Below, one piece after another: positions 45,949-54,508 of a stretch of DNA of 64,000 nucleotides. The stretch covers positions 121,590 through 185,589 of the forward strand of contig DITC01000022.1 in NCBI GenBank assembly GCA_002422685.1, in the 5' to 3' direction. How positions within the stretch are numbered: the first letter of the stretch is position 1; every line of letters starts with the position of its first letter. The DNA comes from Thauera sp. UBA6194 (GTDB lineage Bacteria; Pseudomonadota; Gammaproteobacteria; Burkholderiales; Rhodocyclaceae). A program made the position numbers and the translations under genes. The notes under the pieces are model-generated. The model worked only from the letters and a program-made list of their open reading frames with translations, ran no database searches and was not told the origin of the DNA.

Positions 45949-45997
45949 CAAGCTTGAAACATTACCGAGGATACGTGACACTGGTGTGACGACTCAA
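45949..45997 (-). promoter_or_regulatory. ars operon promoter and possible operator
   Basis: On the minus strand TTGAGT (45992-45997) and TATCCT (45968-45973) are 18 bases apart, a fair sigma-70 promoter. Just downstream an 8-base palindrome CAAGCTTG (45949-45956) in an AT-rich stretch is a candidate ArsR operator. The operator is a guess from position. Confidence 0.5.
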
Positions 45998-46097
45998 GCT
46001 GGCTGCACACTGCAGACTCATCGCTCGACGACAGATGCGCCCGGCAGCCTTGCCCCGCGCGCTCCGCCTTCCGCCGACGACCGACACTCGAGAGACC

Positions 46098-46427
46098 ATG
46101 AGCACGAATGCAGACCCGGGCGACTACACCTTCACCCGCTTGACGGGCGCAGCCGAGGTGGCGCAAGCGCTCAACCGAGCCTGCGACTGTCGCAGCCTCG
46201 ACCCCGAGCGGCGGGTGCGCGTGGCCGACACCGGCAACGACCTCAAGCTCGACATCCGTGCCTATGCCTCTGCGGGCGAGATTCAACTGGTCGCAGCCCG
46301 CCTCTACATGGGCCAGACGACGAATTTCCGCACGCCGGGCGGCGGCTTTGCACCCGTCTTTCTCACCTGCGCAGCAGAGCGCGCCGACGCCTGGCCCCGG
46401 CCGCAGCCGGACGGGCGGCAGTGCTGA
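46098..46427 (+). CDS. hypothetical protein next to the ars operon
   Basis: A 109-residue protein without a recognised family. It is soluble, with a C-D-C near residue 30 (RACDCRS), a further Cys near residue 90 (FLTCAAE) and a terminal Cys. The start chosen is ATG 46098 (MSTNADPGD); upstream in-frame sequence to 46035 is proline-rich and looks non-coding. No clear ribosome binding site. Divergent from the ars operon, so a link to arsenic is possible but unproven. Confidence 0.45.
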   Translation: MSTNADPGDYTFTRLTGAAEVAQALNRACDCRSLDPERRVRVADTGNDLKLDIRAYASAGEIQLVAARLYMGQTTNFRTPGGGFAPVFLTCAAERADAWPRPQPDGRQC

Positions 46428-46532
46428 GCACAGCGCCGACTGCATCCTTTTGCCCGATACTGCGTCTTCAGGCGTGAGAGACGGCCGCCAGGTCGGCTAC
46501 AGTTCCAACATGACCCTGTGAGGAGAAACACC

Positions 46533-46763
46533 ATGAAAGACATCAAGATTCTGGGCACCGGCTGCGCCAACTGCAAGAACACCGTGAAGCTCGTGGAAGA
46601 AGTCGCCGCGGCCAAGGGCGAGCAGATCGCGCTCGAGAAGGTCGAGGACCTCCAGAAGATCATGAGCTACGGCGTGATGTCGACGCCCGCCGTCGTCATC
46701 GACGGCACCGTGGTCCATGCCGGCGGCGTGCCCGCACGCAGCAAGGTCGAAGGCTGGTTCTGA
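46533..46763 (+). CDS. thioredoxin-like redox-active disulfide protein
   Basis: A 76-residue protein of the MTH895/TM0996 family with a thioredoxin fold. Active site Cys-Ala-Asn-Cys in GTGCANCKNT near residue 11, and the cis-Pro stretch MSTPAVVIDG near 50. Such proteins are often encoded near ArsP/DUF318-type permeases, and one is present at 49761-51098. A role in thiol reduction tied to metalloid handling is an inference. Strong ribosome binding site GAGGAG upstream. Confidence 0.88.
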   Translation: MKDIKILGTGCANCKNTVKLVEEVAAAKGEQIALEKVEDLQKIMSYGVMSTPAVVIDGTVVHAGGVPARSKVEGWF

Positions 46764-46765
46764 GC

Positions 46766-46952
46766 ATGGCCAAGCTCGAGTTCAAGGTCAGCTCGCGCCG
46801 CATCGACGCGCATCGCAGCGAAGCGCGCTGCAAGGCGCCGCCTCGCGCTGCTGCACGACAACGTGCGCAAGTTCGGCACGGTGTTCAACACGGTCGCGCC
46901 GGGGACCACGCTCACGGGAAGCCTGCGGCGTGCGGAACATGCGCCGGCGTGA
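46766..46952 (+). pseudogene. OsmC-family gene with internal deletion and frameshift
   Basis: The first 23 codons (frame of 46766: MAKLEFKVSSRRIDAHRSEARCK) read like the start of an OsmC-type protein. From 46839 a different frame reads RLALLHDNVRKFGTVFNTV up to LTGSLRRA and a stop at 46950-46952, which looks like the end of such a protein. The middle, including the peroxidatic cysteines, is missing. The junction is around 46834-46840. It follows the thioredoxin-like gene by 2 bases, so it was probably in that operon. The OsmC identity is from memory of the family and should be tested. Confidence 0.6.
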
Positions 46953-46997
46953 GCATCTGATCGCGGACGCCTCGGCGCCCGCAGGCTTCGCCAGGCA

Positions 46998-49694
46998 ATG
47001 AAGGGCAAGGCCAGACCGACGCTGCCAGGCAGGCACTGGCACGCCATCGAAGCGGCTGACGCCACCCAGCACCTGCAGGTGGATCCGGCTCACGGCCTGG
47101 ACGCCGCCGAGGTGAGCAAGCGCCAGGTGCACTACGGCCCCAACACCCCGTCGCAGCGGCAGGGCCGCGGGTGGCTGCTGCGCCTGCTGTTGCAGTTCGT
47201 CCAGCCTCTGGTGCTCGTGCTGGTGGTGGCCGGCGCCGTCACCGCTGCGCTCGGGGAGTGGATCGATTCGAGCGTGATCTTTGCCGTCGTGCTCATCAAC
47301 GCCGTGGTCGGCTTCATCCAGGAGGGCAAGGCCGAGGCGGCGCTGGCCGCGCTCGCGCGCGTGATCGCCACCGAGGCCAGCGTCACGCGCGATGCGCGCC
47401 GGGGGCGCATCGACGCCGCACAACTGGTGCCCGGCGACGTCGTTCATCTTGCCGCCGGCGACAAGGTGCCGGCCGATCTGCGCCTGCTGCACAGCCGCGA
47501 GCTGCGCACCGCCGAGGCCGCGCTCACCGGCGAATCCACCCCGATCGACAAGGACCACGCAGCACTGCCCGAAGGCACCGCCCTCGCCGACCGCCGCAAC
47601 ATGGCCTACACCGGCACCCTGGTGGTGGCCGGCCGCGCGACGGGCGTGGTGGTGGCCACCGGTGACGACACCGAGACCGGCCGCATCGCCCGTCTGATCG
47701 GCGCCGCGCCCGACCTGGCCACACCGCTCACGCGCAAGATGGGCGTGTTCGCGCAACGCCTGCTCGTCGCCATCCTGCTGCTCGCGGCGCTGACCTTTGC
47801 GGTCGGCGTGTGGCGCGGGCAGCCGCTGTTCGACATGTTCATCGCCGCCGTGGCGCTGGCGGTGGGCGCGATTCCCGAGGGCCTGCCGGCGGCGATGACG
47901 ATCACGCTCGCGATCGGCGTCGCGCGCATGGCCAAGCGCCGTGCCATCATCCGCAAGCTGCCGGCGGTGGAGACGCTCGGCAGCACCACCGTGATCTGCT
48001 CGGACAAGACCGGCACGCTGACCCAGAACGAGATGGTGGTGCGCGAAGCCTGGGCGGGCGGCGAGGCCTATACCTTCACCGGCAACAGCTACGCTCCGGA
48101 AGGCCGCATCGAGCACGCCGGCCTGCCGATCGCGCCCCGCGGCGCCCTGCGCGCCGCGCTGGTGGCCGCCGCGCTGTGTAACGACGCCCGCCTGCGCCGC
48201 GACAACAACCAGTGGGTGATCGACGGCGACCCGACCGAGGGCGCGCTCATCACCGCCGCACGCAAGGCCGACCTCGACGAGGACACGCTCAACGCGGTCT
48301 TCCCGCGCCGTGACGAACTGAGCTTCGACGCCGCGCGTCAGTTCATGGCCACGCTGCACGAGATCGACGGTCAGCACATCGTCTATGCCAAGGGCGCGAT
48401 CGAGAAGCTGTTGCCCGCCTGCACCACCATGCTCGATGACGACGACGGCCTGGTCGAGGTCGATGTCGCCACCATCAACAAGGTCGCCGTGCGGATGGCC
48501 GAAGAAGGCCTGCGCGTGCTGGCGCTGGCGCGCTCCGAGCTGTCGCCCGGCCATGTGCTCACGCACGAGCACCTGCGCGAGGGGCTGGTCTTCCTCGGGC
48601 TCGTCGGCATGATCGACCCACCGCGTCCGCGCGCGATCACGTCGGTGCGCACCTGCCACACCGCGGGCATCCGCGTGAAGATGATCACCGGCGACCATCC
48701 CGGCACGGCGATGGCGGTCGCGCGCCAGCTCGGCATCGTGCGCGACGGTGAAGCGGCACTCACTGGCCGTGAGCTGGCCGGAATGGGCGACGACGCCTTG
48801 CGCTCGGCGGCCGCGCGCGTCGATGTCTTCGCCCGCGTCGAGCCGGAGCAGAAGCTACGCCTCGTGCAAGCCCTGCAGGCCAAGGGCGAGGTGGTGGCGA
48901 TGACCGGCGACGGCGTCAACGACGCCCCTGCGCTGCGCCAGGCCGACATCGGCGTGGCGATGGGACTGGCCGGCACCGAGGTCGCCAAGGAAGCCGCCGA
49001 GATGGTGCTCACCGACGACAACTTCGCCACCATCGAGGCCGCGGTGGAAGAAGGCCGCGGCATCTTCGACAACCTGGTCAAGTTCATCACCTGGACCATC
49101 CCCACCAACGCCGGCGAGGGGCTCGTGATCCTGGTCGCGGTCTTCGCCGGCACCGCACTGCCGATCACGCCGCTGCAGATCCTGTGGATCAACATGAGCA
49201 CCGCCATCCTGCTCGGCATGACGCTGGCCTTCGAGCCCGCCGAGCCCGGCATCATGCGTCGCCTGCCGCGTCCGCCCGCCGCGCCGATCCTGGACCGCAG
49301 CCTGCTGTGGCGCATCCTGCTCGTGAGCCTGCTGATGCTGGGCGGGGCGTTCGGGCTCTTCGCGTGGGCCGTGCTCGATGGTCGCCCACTGGACGAGGCG
49401 CGCACGCTGGCGACCAACGTCTTCGTCGCCATCGAGACCGCCTACCTGTTCAACTGCCGCTCGCTCGATCGCAGCCTGTGGTCGATGAGCTGGCGCTCGA
49501 ACCCCTGGCTATGGGCCGGTAGCATCACGATGATCGCGCTGCAGCTTGGCCTGACCTATCACCCGTGGGCGAACAAGGTGTTCCAGACCGCACCCATCAC
49601 GGCGCAGGACTGGGGGCTGATCCTTGCCGCCGCCCTCGTCAGCCTTGCGGCCGTCGAGGCGGACAAACGCAGGAGCAAGGCGGCGAGGACGTGA
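46998..49694 (+). CDS. P2-type cation-transporting ATPase
   Basis: An 898-residue P-type ATPase. N-terminal cation ATPase domain (HYGPNTPSQRQGRGW), TGES actuator loop (ALTGESTPIDK), PEGLP in membrane segment 4 (GAIPEGLPAAMTI), phosphorylation Asp336 in SDKTGTLTQ, hinge TGDGVNDAPALRQADIGVAMG, and about ten membrane segments. The PEGLP motif and overall layout place it with Ca2+/Mn2+ or Na+/K+-like P2 pumps, not with heavy-metal P1B pumps (no CPC). The transported ion cannot be fixed from sequence. Confidence 0.92.
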   Translation: MKGKARPTLPGRHWHAIEAADATQHLQVDPAHGLDAAEVSKRQVHYGPNTPSQRQGRGWLLRLLLQFVQPLVLVLVVAGAVTAALGEWIDSSVIFAVVLINAVVGFIQEGKAEAALAALARVIATEASVTRDARRGRIDAAQLVPGDVVHLAAGDKVPADLRLLHSRELRTAEAALTGESTPIDKDHAALPEGTALADRRNMAYTGTLVVAGRATGVVVATGDDTETGRIARLIGAAPDLATPLTRKMGVFAQRLLVAILLLAALTFAVGVWRGQPLFDMFIAAVALAVGAIPEGLPAAMTITLAIGVARMAKRRAIIRKLPAVETLGSTTVICSDKTGTLTQNEMVVREAWAGGEAYTFTGNSYAPEGRIEHAGLPIAPRGALRAALVAAALCNDARLRRDNNQWVIDGDPTEGALITAARKADLDEDTLNAVFPRRDELSFDAARQFMATLHEIDGQHIVYAKGAIEKLLPACTTMLDDDDGLVEVDVATINKVAVRMAEEGLRVLALARSELSPGHVLTHEHLREGLVFLGLVGMIDPPRPRAITSVRTCHTAGIRVKMITGDHPGTAMAVARQLGIVRDGEAALTGRELAGMGDDALRSAAARVDVFARVEPEQKLRLVQALQAKGEVVAMTGDGVNDAPALRQADIGVAMGLAGTEVAKEAAEMVLTDDNFATIEAAVEEGRGIFDNLVKFITWTIPTNAGEGLVILVAVFAGTALPITPLQILWINMSTAILLGMTLAFEPAEPGIMRRLPRPPAAPILDRSLLWRILLVSLLMLGGAFGLFAWAVLDGRPLDEARTLATNVFVAIETAYLFNCRSLDRSLWSMSWRSNPWLWAGSITMIALQLGLTYHPWANKVFQTAPITAQDWGLILAAALVSLAAVEADKRRSKAART

Positions 49695-49725
49695 TCACGG
49701 CCGCCGCCGCTCGCCCGCCGCGGGC

Positions 49726-49745
49726 GGCGCGAAGCGCTTCGCGCC
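49726..49745. terminator. palindrome between convergent genes
   Basis: A perfect 20-base palindrome (GGCGCGAAGCGCTTCGCGCC) preceded by another GC-rich one (CGCCCGC-CGCGGGCG). It lies between the convergent ATPase and permease genes. No T-run on either strand, so terminator function is plausible but unproven. Confidence 0.4.
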
Positions 49746-49760
49746 CCTTCGCTTCAAGAC

Positions 49761-51098
49761 TCAGCCGGGCGACGCCTCGACCCACATGCCGTAAAGCAGC
49801 CCGCTGATGGTCGCCATCACCACCACCAGGGCCACGAAAGTCAGCGTCTTCTTCGTGCCCAGCACGCTGCGGATGACCAGCATGTTCGGCAGCGACAAGG
49901 CCGGCCCGGCCAGCAGCAGCGCCAGCGCAGGCCCCTCGCCCATGCCGTTGCCGATCAGGCCCTGCACGATCGGCACTTCGGTGAGCGTGGCGAAGTACAT
50001 GAAGGCACCGGCAAAGGCCGCGAAGAAATTCGCCGCCAGCGAGTTCCCGCCCACCGCCCACGCCACCCACTCGGAGGGGATGAGCCCTTCCTGGCCGGGG
50101 CGACCGAGCAGCGCGCCTGCGATCAGCACGCCGATGAGCAGCAGCGGCAGGATCTTCTTGGCGTAGTCCCAGGACGAGGCGAACCAGGTGGCGCCCTCGC
50201 CCTTGTCGGTGCTGGTGATCCACGACAGCCCGACGACGAGCAGGGCGAAGGGCACGAGCGGCTGCTCGCCGAACAGCACCGCCGCCGCCACGCCCGCCGC
50301 CGCAACCAGCAGCACGCGGGTGCGCGACATCTTCATCCAGCCGATCAGGATGGCCGCCAGCGCGAGACCGAAGAAGCCGGTGATCCACCATTTGGCGAGG
50401 TAGATCGCATGCCAGGTCCCCTCTTCCGTGGCCGACCGCGCCCAGTTGGCAAAGACCAGGATCGCGACCAGCACGCCGAAGAACACCGCGTTCTGCCACA
50501 GCGGCCGACTCGGTCCGTCGTCGGGCATGACGATCTTGTTGTTGAGCTTTTCGAGCTCTTCCTTGCGGTAGAGGAAGGCCATCATCAGGCCGATCACCAC
50601 GCTGAACACCACCGCACCGATGCCGCGCGCGATGCCGAGTTCCGGCCCCAGGATGCGCGCGGTGAGGATGATCGCCAGCACGTTGATCGCCGGCCCGGAA
50701 TACAGGAACGCGATCGCCGGCCCCAGCCCCGCGCCCATGCGGTAGATGCCCGCGAACAAGGGCAGCACCGTGCACGAACACACGGCCAGGATCGTCCCCG
50801 AGACCGAGGCCACACCATAGGCCATGCCTTTGGGGGCGGCCGGGCCAAGGTACTTCATCACCGCGGCCTGGCTAACGAAGACCGCGATCGCGCCGGCGAT
50901 GAAGAACGCCGGGACGAGGCACAGCAACACATGCTCTTCCGCATACCAGCGCACCAGGTAAAGCGCTTCCCAGAAGGCGTCGTGCAGCCGGTCCCAGCCT
51001 TGCAGGGCCTCCACCGGCAGGTAAAAGCAGGCGATGAACACGCCCACGATCAGCGTCAGCGATTTCCACTCGTCGCGCCAGAAGTTGTTGCCGTCCAT
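49761..51098 (-). CDS. ArsP-like DUF318 permease
   Basis: A 445-residue membrane protein of the UPF0718/DUF318 permease family that includes the organoarsenical exporter ArsP. The typical cysteine-containing turn is GTILAVCSCTVLPLFAGIY near residue 115, repeated in pattern by FMYFATLTEVPIVQGL in the second half. There is a soluble loop of about 60 residues between the halves. Closeness to the ars operon and the thioredoxin-like protein fits metalloid export, but other members have unknown substrates. Start ATG 51098. Confidence 0.85.
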   Translation of the reverse strand: MDGNNFWRDEWKSLTLIVGVFIACFYLPVEALQGWDRLHDAFWEALYLVRWYAEEHVLLCLVPAFFIAGAIAVFVSQAAVMKYLGPAAPKGMAYGVASVSGTILAVCSCTVLPLFAGIYRMGAGLGPAIAFLYSGPAINVLAIILTARILGPELGIARGIGAVVFSVVIGLMMAFLYRKEELEKLNNKIVMPDDGPSRPLWQNAVFFGVLVAILVFANWARSATEEGTWHAIYLAKWWITGFFGLALAAILIGWMKMSRTRVLLVAAAGVAAAVLFGEQPLVPFALLVVGLSWITSTDKGEGATWFASSWDYAKKILPLLLIGVLIAGALLGRPGQEGLIPSEWVAWAVGGNSLAANFFAAFAGAFMYFATLTEVPIVQGLIGNGMGEGPALALLLAGPALSLPNMLVIRSVLGTKKTLTFVALVVVMATISGLLYGMWVEASPG

Positions 51099-51254
51099 GG
51101 GGCACCTCTCGGGTCGTTCGCACAATGATGCATTTTGCTCTTTCGCGAGAGAAGACGCGCGTGGGGCGAAAAGGATGCACCTGCCCGCTGGCGAGCAGGC
51201 TTGCACGGTGCGAGTTACGAAGTGCGTCTGGCGGCCACGGTACGGCAGCCACAA

Positions 51255-51297
51255 AAGCAAAACGCCCAAGTGACTGAATCACTTGGGCGTTTTGCTT
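51255..51297 (-). terminator. terminator of tRNA-Pro
   Basis: A perfect 19-base stem (AAGCAAAACGCCCAAGTGA and its complement) around a 5-base loop, with A-rich and T-rich ends. It is just downstream of tRNA-Pro on the minus strand, and its shape also allows use from the other direction. Confidence 0.88.
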
Positions 51298-51304
51298 GAA
51301 TGAC

Positions 51305-51381
51305 TGGTCGGGGAAAGAGGATTCGAACCTCCGGCCCCTGCGTCCCGAACGCAGTGCTCTACCAGGCTGAGCTATTCCCCG
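51305..51381 (-). tRNA. tRNA-Pro(CGG)
   Basis: A 77-base cloverleaf. Acceptor stem CGGGGAA/TTCCCCG, D-arm AGCTCAGCCTGGTAGAGCA, anticodon stem CTGCG/CGCAG with loop TTCGGGA (anticodon CGG, proline), T-arm with GGTTCGAATCC, and an encoded CCA end. No integrase or attachment-site duplication is seen beside it. Confidence 0.97.
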
Positions 51382-51428
51382 ACACTTTTTACTGCAGCAC
51401 CTGCTGTGCAGCGAAGCCCGAAACTATA

Positions 51429-52397
51429 TCAGTGTTTTCGCCGAACTGCAAAGTCCGATAATTGTAGCAGCGCATCCTTGAAATTGGAAGGGGGAAGCTC
51501 CGAAATCGCGTCGATCGCAAGCTTCGCTTCGGCCTCTGCGTAACGGCGCGTCTCATCCAGCGCTCCGCTGTCCTGGATGGCGGCGAGCACGGCGGCGAAA
51601 TCGTCGCGACCGCCGTGTTCGATGGCCCGCCGCACCAGCGCCGACTGCTCGGCGGCGCCGTGCTGCATGACGTGGATCAGCGGCAGCGTGGGCTTGCCCT
51701 CGGCGAGGTCGTCGCCCAGGTGCTTGCCGGTGTCGGCCTCGTCGGCGGAGTAATCGAGCACGTCGTCGATGAGCTGGAAGGCGGTGCCCAGGTGCATGCC
51801 GTAGGCGGCAAGGCGGTCTTCGAGCGCCTGGTCGGCGCCGCCCACGATGCCGCCCAGGCGCGCCGCCGCCTCGAACAGCTTGGCCGTCTTGTAGCGAATG
51901 ACGCGCAGATAGTCGTCGATGCTCACGTCGGCGTTGTGGCAGTTGAGCATCTGCAGCACTTCACCCTCGGCGATGACGTTGGTGGCCTCGGCGAGCACGC
52001 GCATCACGCGCATGCTGTCGACGCTGACCATCATCTGGAAAGCACGCGAGTAGAGGAAATCGCCGACGAAGACCGCCGAGGCGTTGCCGAAGCGCGCGTT
52101 CGCCGTGGGATTGCCGCGCCGCAGGTCGGACTCGTCGACCACGTCGTCGTGCAGCAAGGTGGCGGTGTGGATGAACTCCACGACCGCGGCGAGCTCGTGA
52201 TGATGGGTGCCGGTGTAGCCGAGTGCCCCCGCGGTGTAGAGCACGAGCGCGGGGCGCAGGCGCTTGCCACCGCTTTGCACGATGTAGCCGGCGACCTCGC
52301 GGATCAGTGCCACGTCCGAATGCAGCCGGCTACGGATGACCGCGTCCACCGCCTGCATGTCGGCGGCGATCGGCTCGAAAAGCTGCTTGACTGACAA
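51429..52397 (-). CDS. ispB: polyprenyl diphosphate synthase (octaprenyl type)
   Basis: A 322-residue trans-prenyltransferase that makes the side chain of ubiquinone. First Asp-rich motif LLHDDVVDESDLRRG near residue 84, second DDVLDYSADEAD near 212, and GKRLRPALVL for the diphosphate. Normal length. It lies 48 bases beyond tRNA-Pro on the same strand. Confidence 0.93.
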   Translation of the reverse strand: MSVKQLFEPIAADMQAVDAVIRSRLHSDVALIREVAGYIVQSGGKRLRPALVLYTAGALGYTGTHHHELAAVVEFIHTATLLHDDVVDESDLRRGNPTANARFGNASAVFVGDFLYSRAFQMMVSVDSMRVMRVLAEATNVIAEGEVLQMLNCHNADVSIDDYLRVIRYKTAKLFEAAARLGGIVGGADQALEDRLAAYGMHLGTAFQLIDDVLDYSADEADTGKHLGDDLAEGKPTLPLIHVMQHGAAEQSALVRRAIEHGGRDDFAAVLAAIQDSGALDETRRYAEAEAKLAIDAISELPPSNFKDALLQLSDFAVRRKH

Positions 52398-52514
52398 GGC
52401 GGTGATGCTCGCTGGAAAAGCGGCGATGTTAGGGGCCGGCCGCGCCCGGCGTCAAGCCGGCGCTCGGGCGTGCCAGGTGGCGACCCCGCCCGGCGCAGGA
52501 TCGGCGCGCCGGCC

Positions 52515-53765
52515 TCACTCCTTGAGCGCGCGCGTGACGGCGTTGTCGAGCGCCTCCTTGGCGGCTTTTTCGTCGGCCCACACGCCGGAGAGCTCCTCGT
52601 CGAGGATGCGGCGCACCTTCTGGCGCTCGACGACAGGCTGGGCAGAGGACTGCGACGTAGCGGGCTTGTTGCCGAGCTGATCGACCGCCACCTGCACGTT
52701 CTCGAGGTCGTCACCGAGCAGCTCGCTGCGCGAGGCCAGCAGGCCCGCGCGGTTGAGCGGCAGATAACCCGTTCCGCGCTGCCAGGCCACCTGGTTCGCC
52801 GGCTCGAGCCAGAAGCTCACGAAGCGCGCCACGCCCCGGTATGCCGGCGCCGGCCGCCCGGCGGCCACCCACAAGGCCGGGCCATCGGCCACGGTGTTCT
52901 GCGGCGCACCCGGAAAGTCGTCGTAGTAAGGCAGGCGCACGACCCCGACATCGACCTTGCCCGCACGACGAAAATCGACCCAGCTCGCCGACGGCGCGGC
53001 GATCACCGCACACTCGCCCTCGGCAAACCGCCGCTCGGCCTCGGTCTCGCGGTCGAACACGTGCAGGTAGCGTGCGCGCGTCCAGCTCGCCATCAAGGCG
53101 ACGTGCTTGACCTGGAACATGCCGTTGAAGCGCGGAACGGTGCGCTTGCCCTGCTGCACCGTCACCGGCTCGTTGTGCCAGGCGCTCAGGTTCTCCACCA
53201 TCACCCGGCCCGGCTCGGCCACCGTGTAGGGGCAGGCGTGGCCGGTGTCGGCCAGGCGACCCAGGGTGTCCTGCAGCGCGCTCCAGGTATCGATACGCGT
53301 GGTCTCGGGGTTCATGCCCGCGCGGCGCAGCGCGTCGCGGTTGAGGTACAGCACCGGCGTGGACAGGCCGATCGGCAGCGCCAGCAGGCGTCCCTTCGCG
53401 TCGACCGGCGTGCGCGTCATCATCGCCGGCGGGCGCAAGGTCTGCAGCGCCTTGCCGTGCTCCTTCATCAGCGCGTACAACGGCTTGAAGCGCGGCTTGC
53501 CCGACACGAAGGACTCTTCGTCGTCGCCCTCGAGGATCAGCATGTCGGCCGCGCTCGTGCGCCAGTCGCCGGTCGACAGCACGACGCGATAGTCCTTGGC
53601 CTGGGCGTTGAACTGCTCGACCAGCTCGCTCAGCGCCGCAACCTTGGCCTCCGGCAGCCGATGAAATATCTCGATTTGCCTGGGCGCGGCGCCGGCCGAC
53701 GACGACATCATCGCGAGGCATGCCGCGAGGCCTGCCAGCACGGCCTTGAAACGTTTTTCGATCAT
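52515..53765 (-). CDS. sugar-type ABC transporter substrate-binding protein
   Basis: A 416-residue exported extracellular solute-binding protein of family 1, close to UgpB (glycerol-3-phosphate binding). Signal peptide FKAVLAGLAACLAMMSSSAGA (residues 6-26), then IEIFHRLPEAKVAALSELVEQFNA. There are no permease or ATPase genes beside it, so it is an orphan binding protein here. Start ATG 53765; longer readings are spurious. Confidence 0.87.
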   Translation of the reverse strand: MIEKRFKAVLAGLAACLAMMSSSAGAAPRQIEIFHRLPEAKVAALSELVEQFNAQAKDYRVVLSTGDWRTSAADMLILEGDDEESFVSGKPRFKPLYALMKEHGKALQTLRPPAMMTRTPVDAKGRLLALPIGLSTPVLYLNRDALRRAGMNPETTRIDTWSALQDTLGRLADTGHACPYTVAEPGRVMVENLSAWHNEPVTVQQGKRTVPRFNGMFQVKHVALMASWTRARYLHVFDRETEAERRFAEGECAVIAAPSASWVDFRRAGKVDVGVVRLPYYDDFPGAPQNTVADGPALWVAAGRPAPAYRGVARFVSFWLEPANQVAWQRGTGYLPLNRAGLLASRSELLGDDLENVQVAVDQLGNKPATSQSSAQPVVERQKVRRILDEELSGVWADEKAAKEALDNAVTRALKE

Positions 53766-53818
53766 GAACTCGACAGACCCACCAAAAAACCGGACCGACG
53801 GCCCGGAAACGCGGCGGA

Positions 53819-53953
53819 TTATAGTTCGGCGGCGCGCCACGAAATGTAAAACTCCTTCAGAATCCCGCCCCACGAGACGATAAGCCCTGCAAGCCCGAAG
53901 CCAGCCGCCAGCCCGACCACAATGCACCCCGACACGCCCGCCTCGCCTGCCAT
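53819..53953 (-). CDS. possible small membrane protein
   Basis: A 44-residue frame with one strong hydrophobic segment (CIVVGLAAGFGLAGLIV) and a basic/aromatic C-terminus (LKEFYISWRAAEL). GAGGGG precedes the ATG. It lies just upstream of the binding-protein gene on the same strand. No homology recognised; it may not be expressed. Confidence 0.3.
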   Translation of the reverse strand: MAGEAGVSGCIVVGLAAGFGLAGLIVSWGGILKEFYISWRAAEL

Positions 53954-54017
53954 GCGCCCCTCTTTGCGCCCCTCGCCGCTCGCCTCGCTGCGCAGCTTCC
54001 TCGCCGCGCACGCTCGC

Positions 54018-54386
54018 ATGCGTCCGGCCCGCGTCGCCCTCATCGCGCTGTTCCCGCTCGTGACCGGCTGCGAGCAGGTCGCCGACCTGCTCGAGCTACC
54101 CAATCCTGCGCGCGACGCCGCGCGCGTCGAGGCCGAGGGGCGCGCCATCGGCAGCGCCTGCCGGCACGCGGGGCGCTCGCTCGAAGACTGCTACGCGATC
54201 AACACCGGCGCCGACAAGGCCGCAATCTTTGCCGGCTGGCGCGACATGAACGACTACATGATGGAGCACAAGCTCGAGGTCGTGCCCTCGCGCCTGCTGC
54301 CCGACGGGACGCCCGCCACCTCCACCCCCGTCTCGCCCGCCTCGCCCACCTCGCAGGCCAAAGCCCCCGCCACCGAAGCGCACTGA
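54018..54386 (+). CDS. putative lipoprotein
   Basis: A 122-residue protein. From ATG 54018 it has a short lipoprotein signal (RVALIALFPLVTGC, lipid-bearing Cys18), then a helical domain with cysteines in SACRHAGRSLEDCYAI and a Pro/Ala/Thr-rich tail. The even spacing of the two mature cysteines suggests one disulfide. A longer start at 53952 or 53922 is possible but would bury the lipobox. Lies 122 bases before rlmM. Function unknown. Confidence 0.6.
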   Translation: MRPARVALIALFPLVTGCEQVADLLELPNPARDAARVEAEGRAIGSACRHAGRSLEDCYAINTGADKAAIFAGWRDMNDYMMEHKLEVVPSRLLPDGTPATSTPVSPASPTSQAKAPATEAH

Positions 54387-54508
54387 GACAAACCCGGCCT
54401 CGCCTTCGCGTCCGCGCCGCCTTATCATCCACGCCATCGCGCCCGCCAGCCTGCGCTCGCACACGGCGAACCCCTCAAATACGTTCGCGCCCCGGCGCGC
54501 CCCCATAC

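Noticed and set aside
51305..51381. tRNA-Pro as an attachment site of a genomic island
   Set aside because: No integrase and no repeated copy of the tRNA 3' end are seen within the window.
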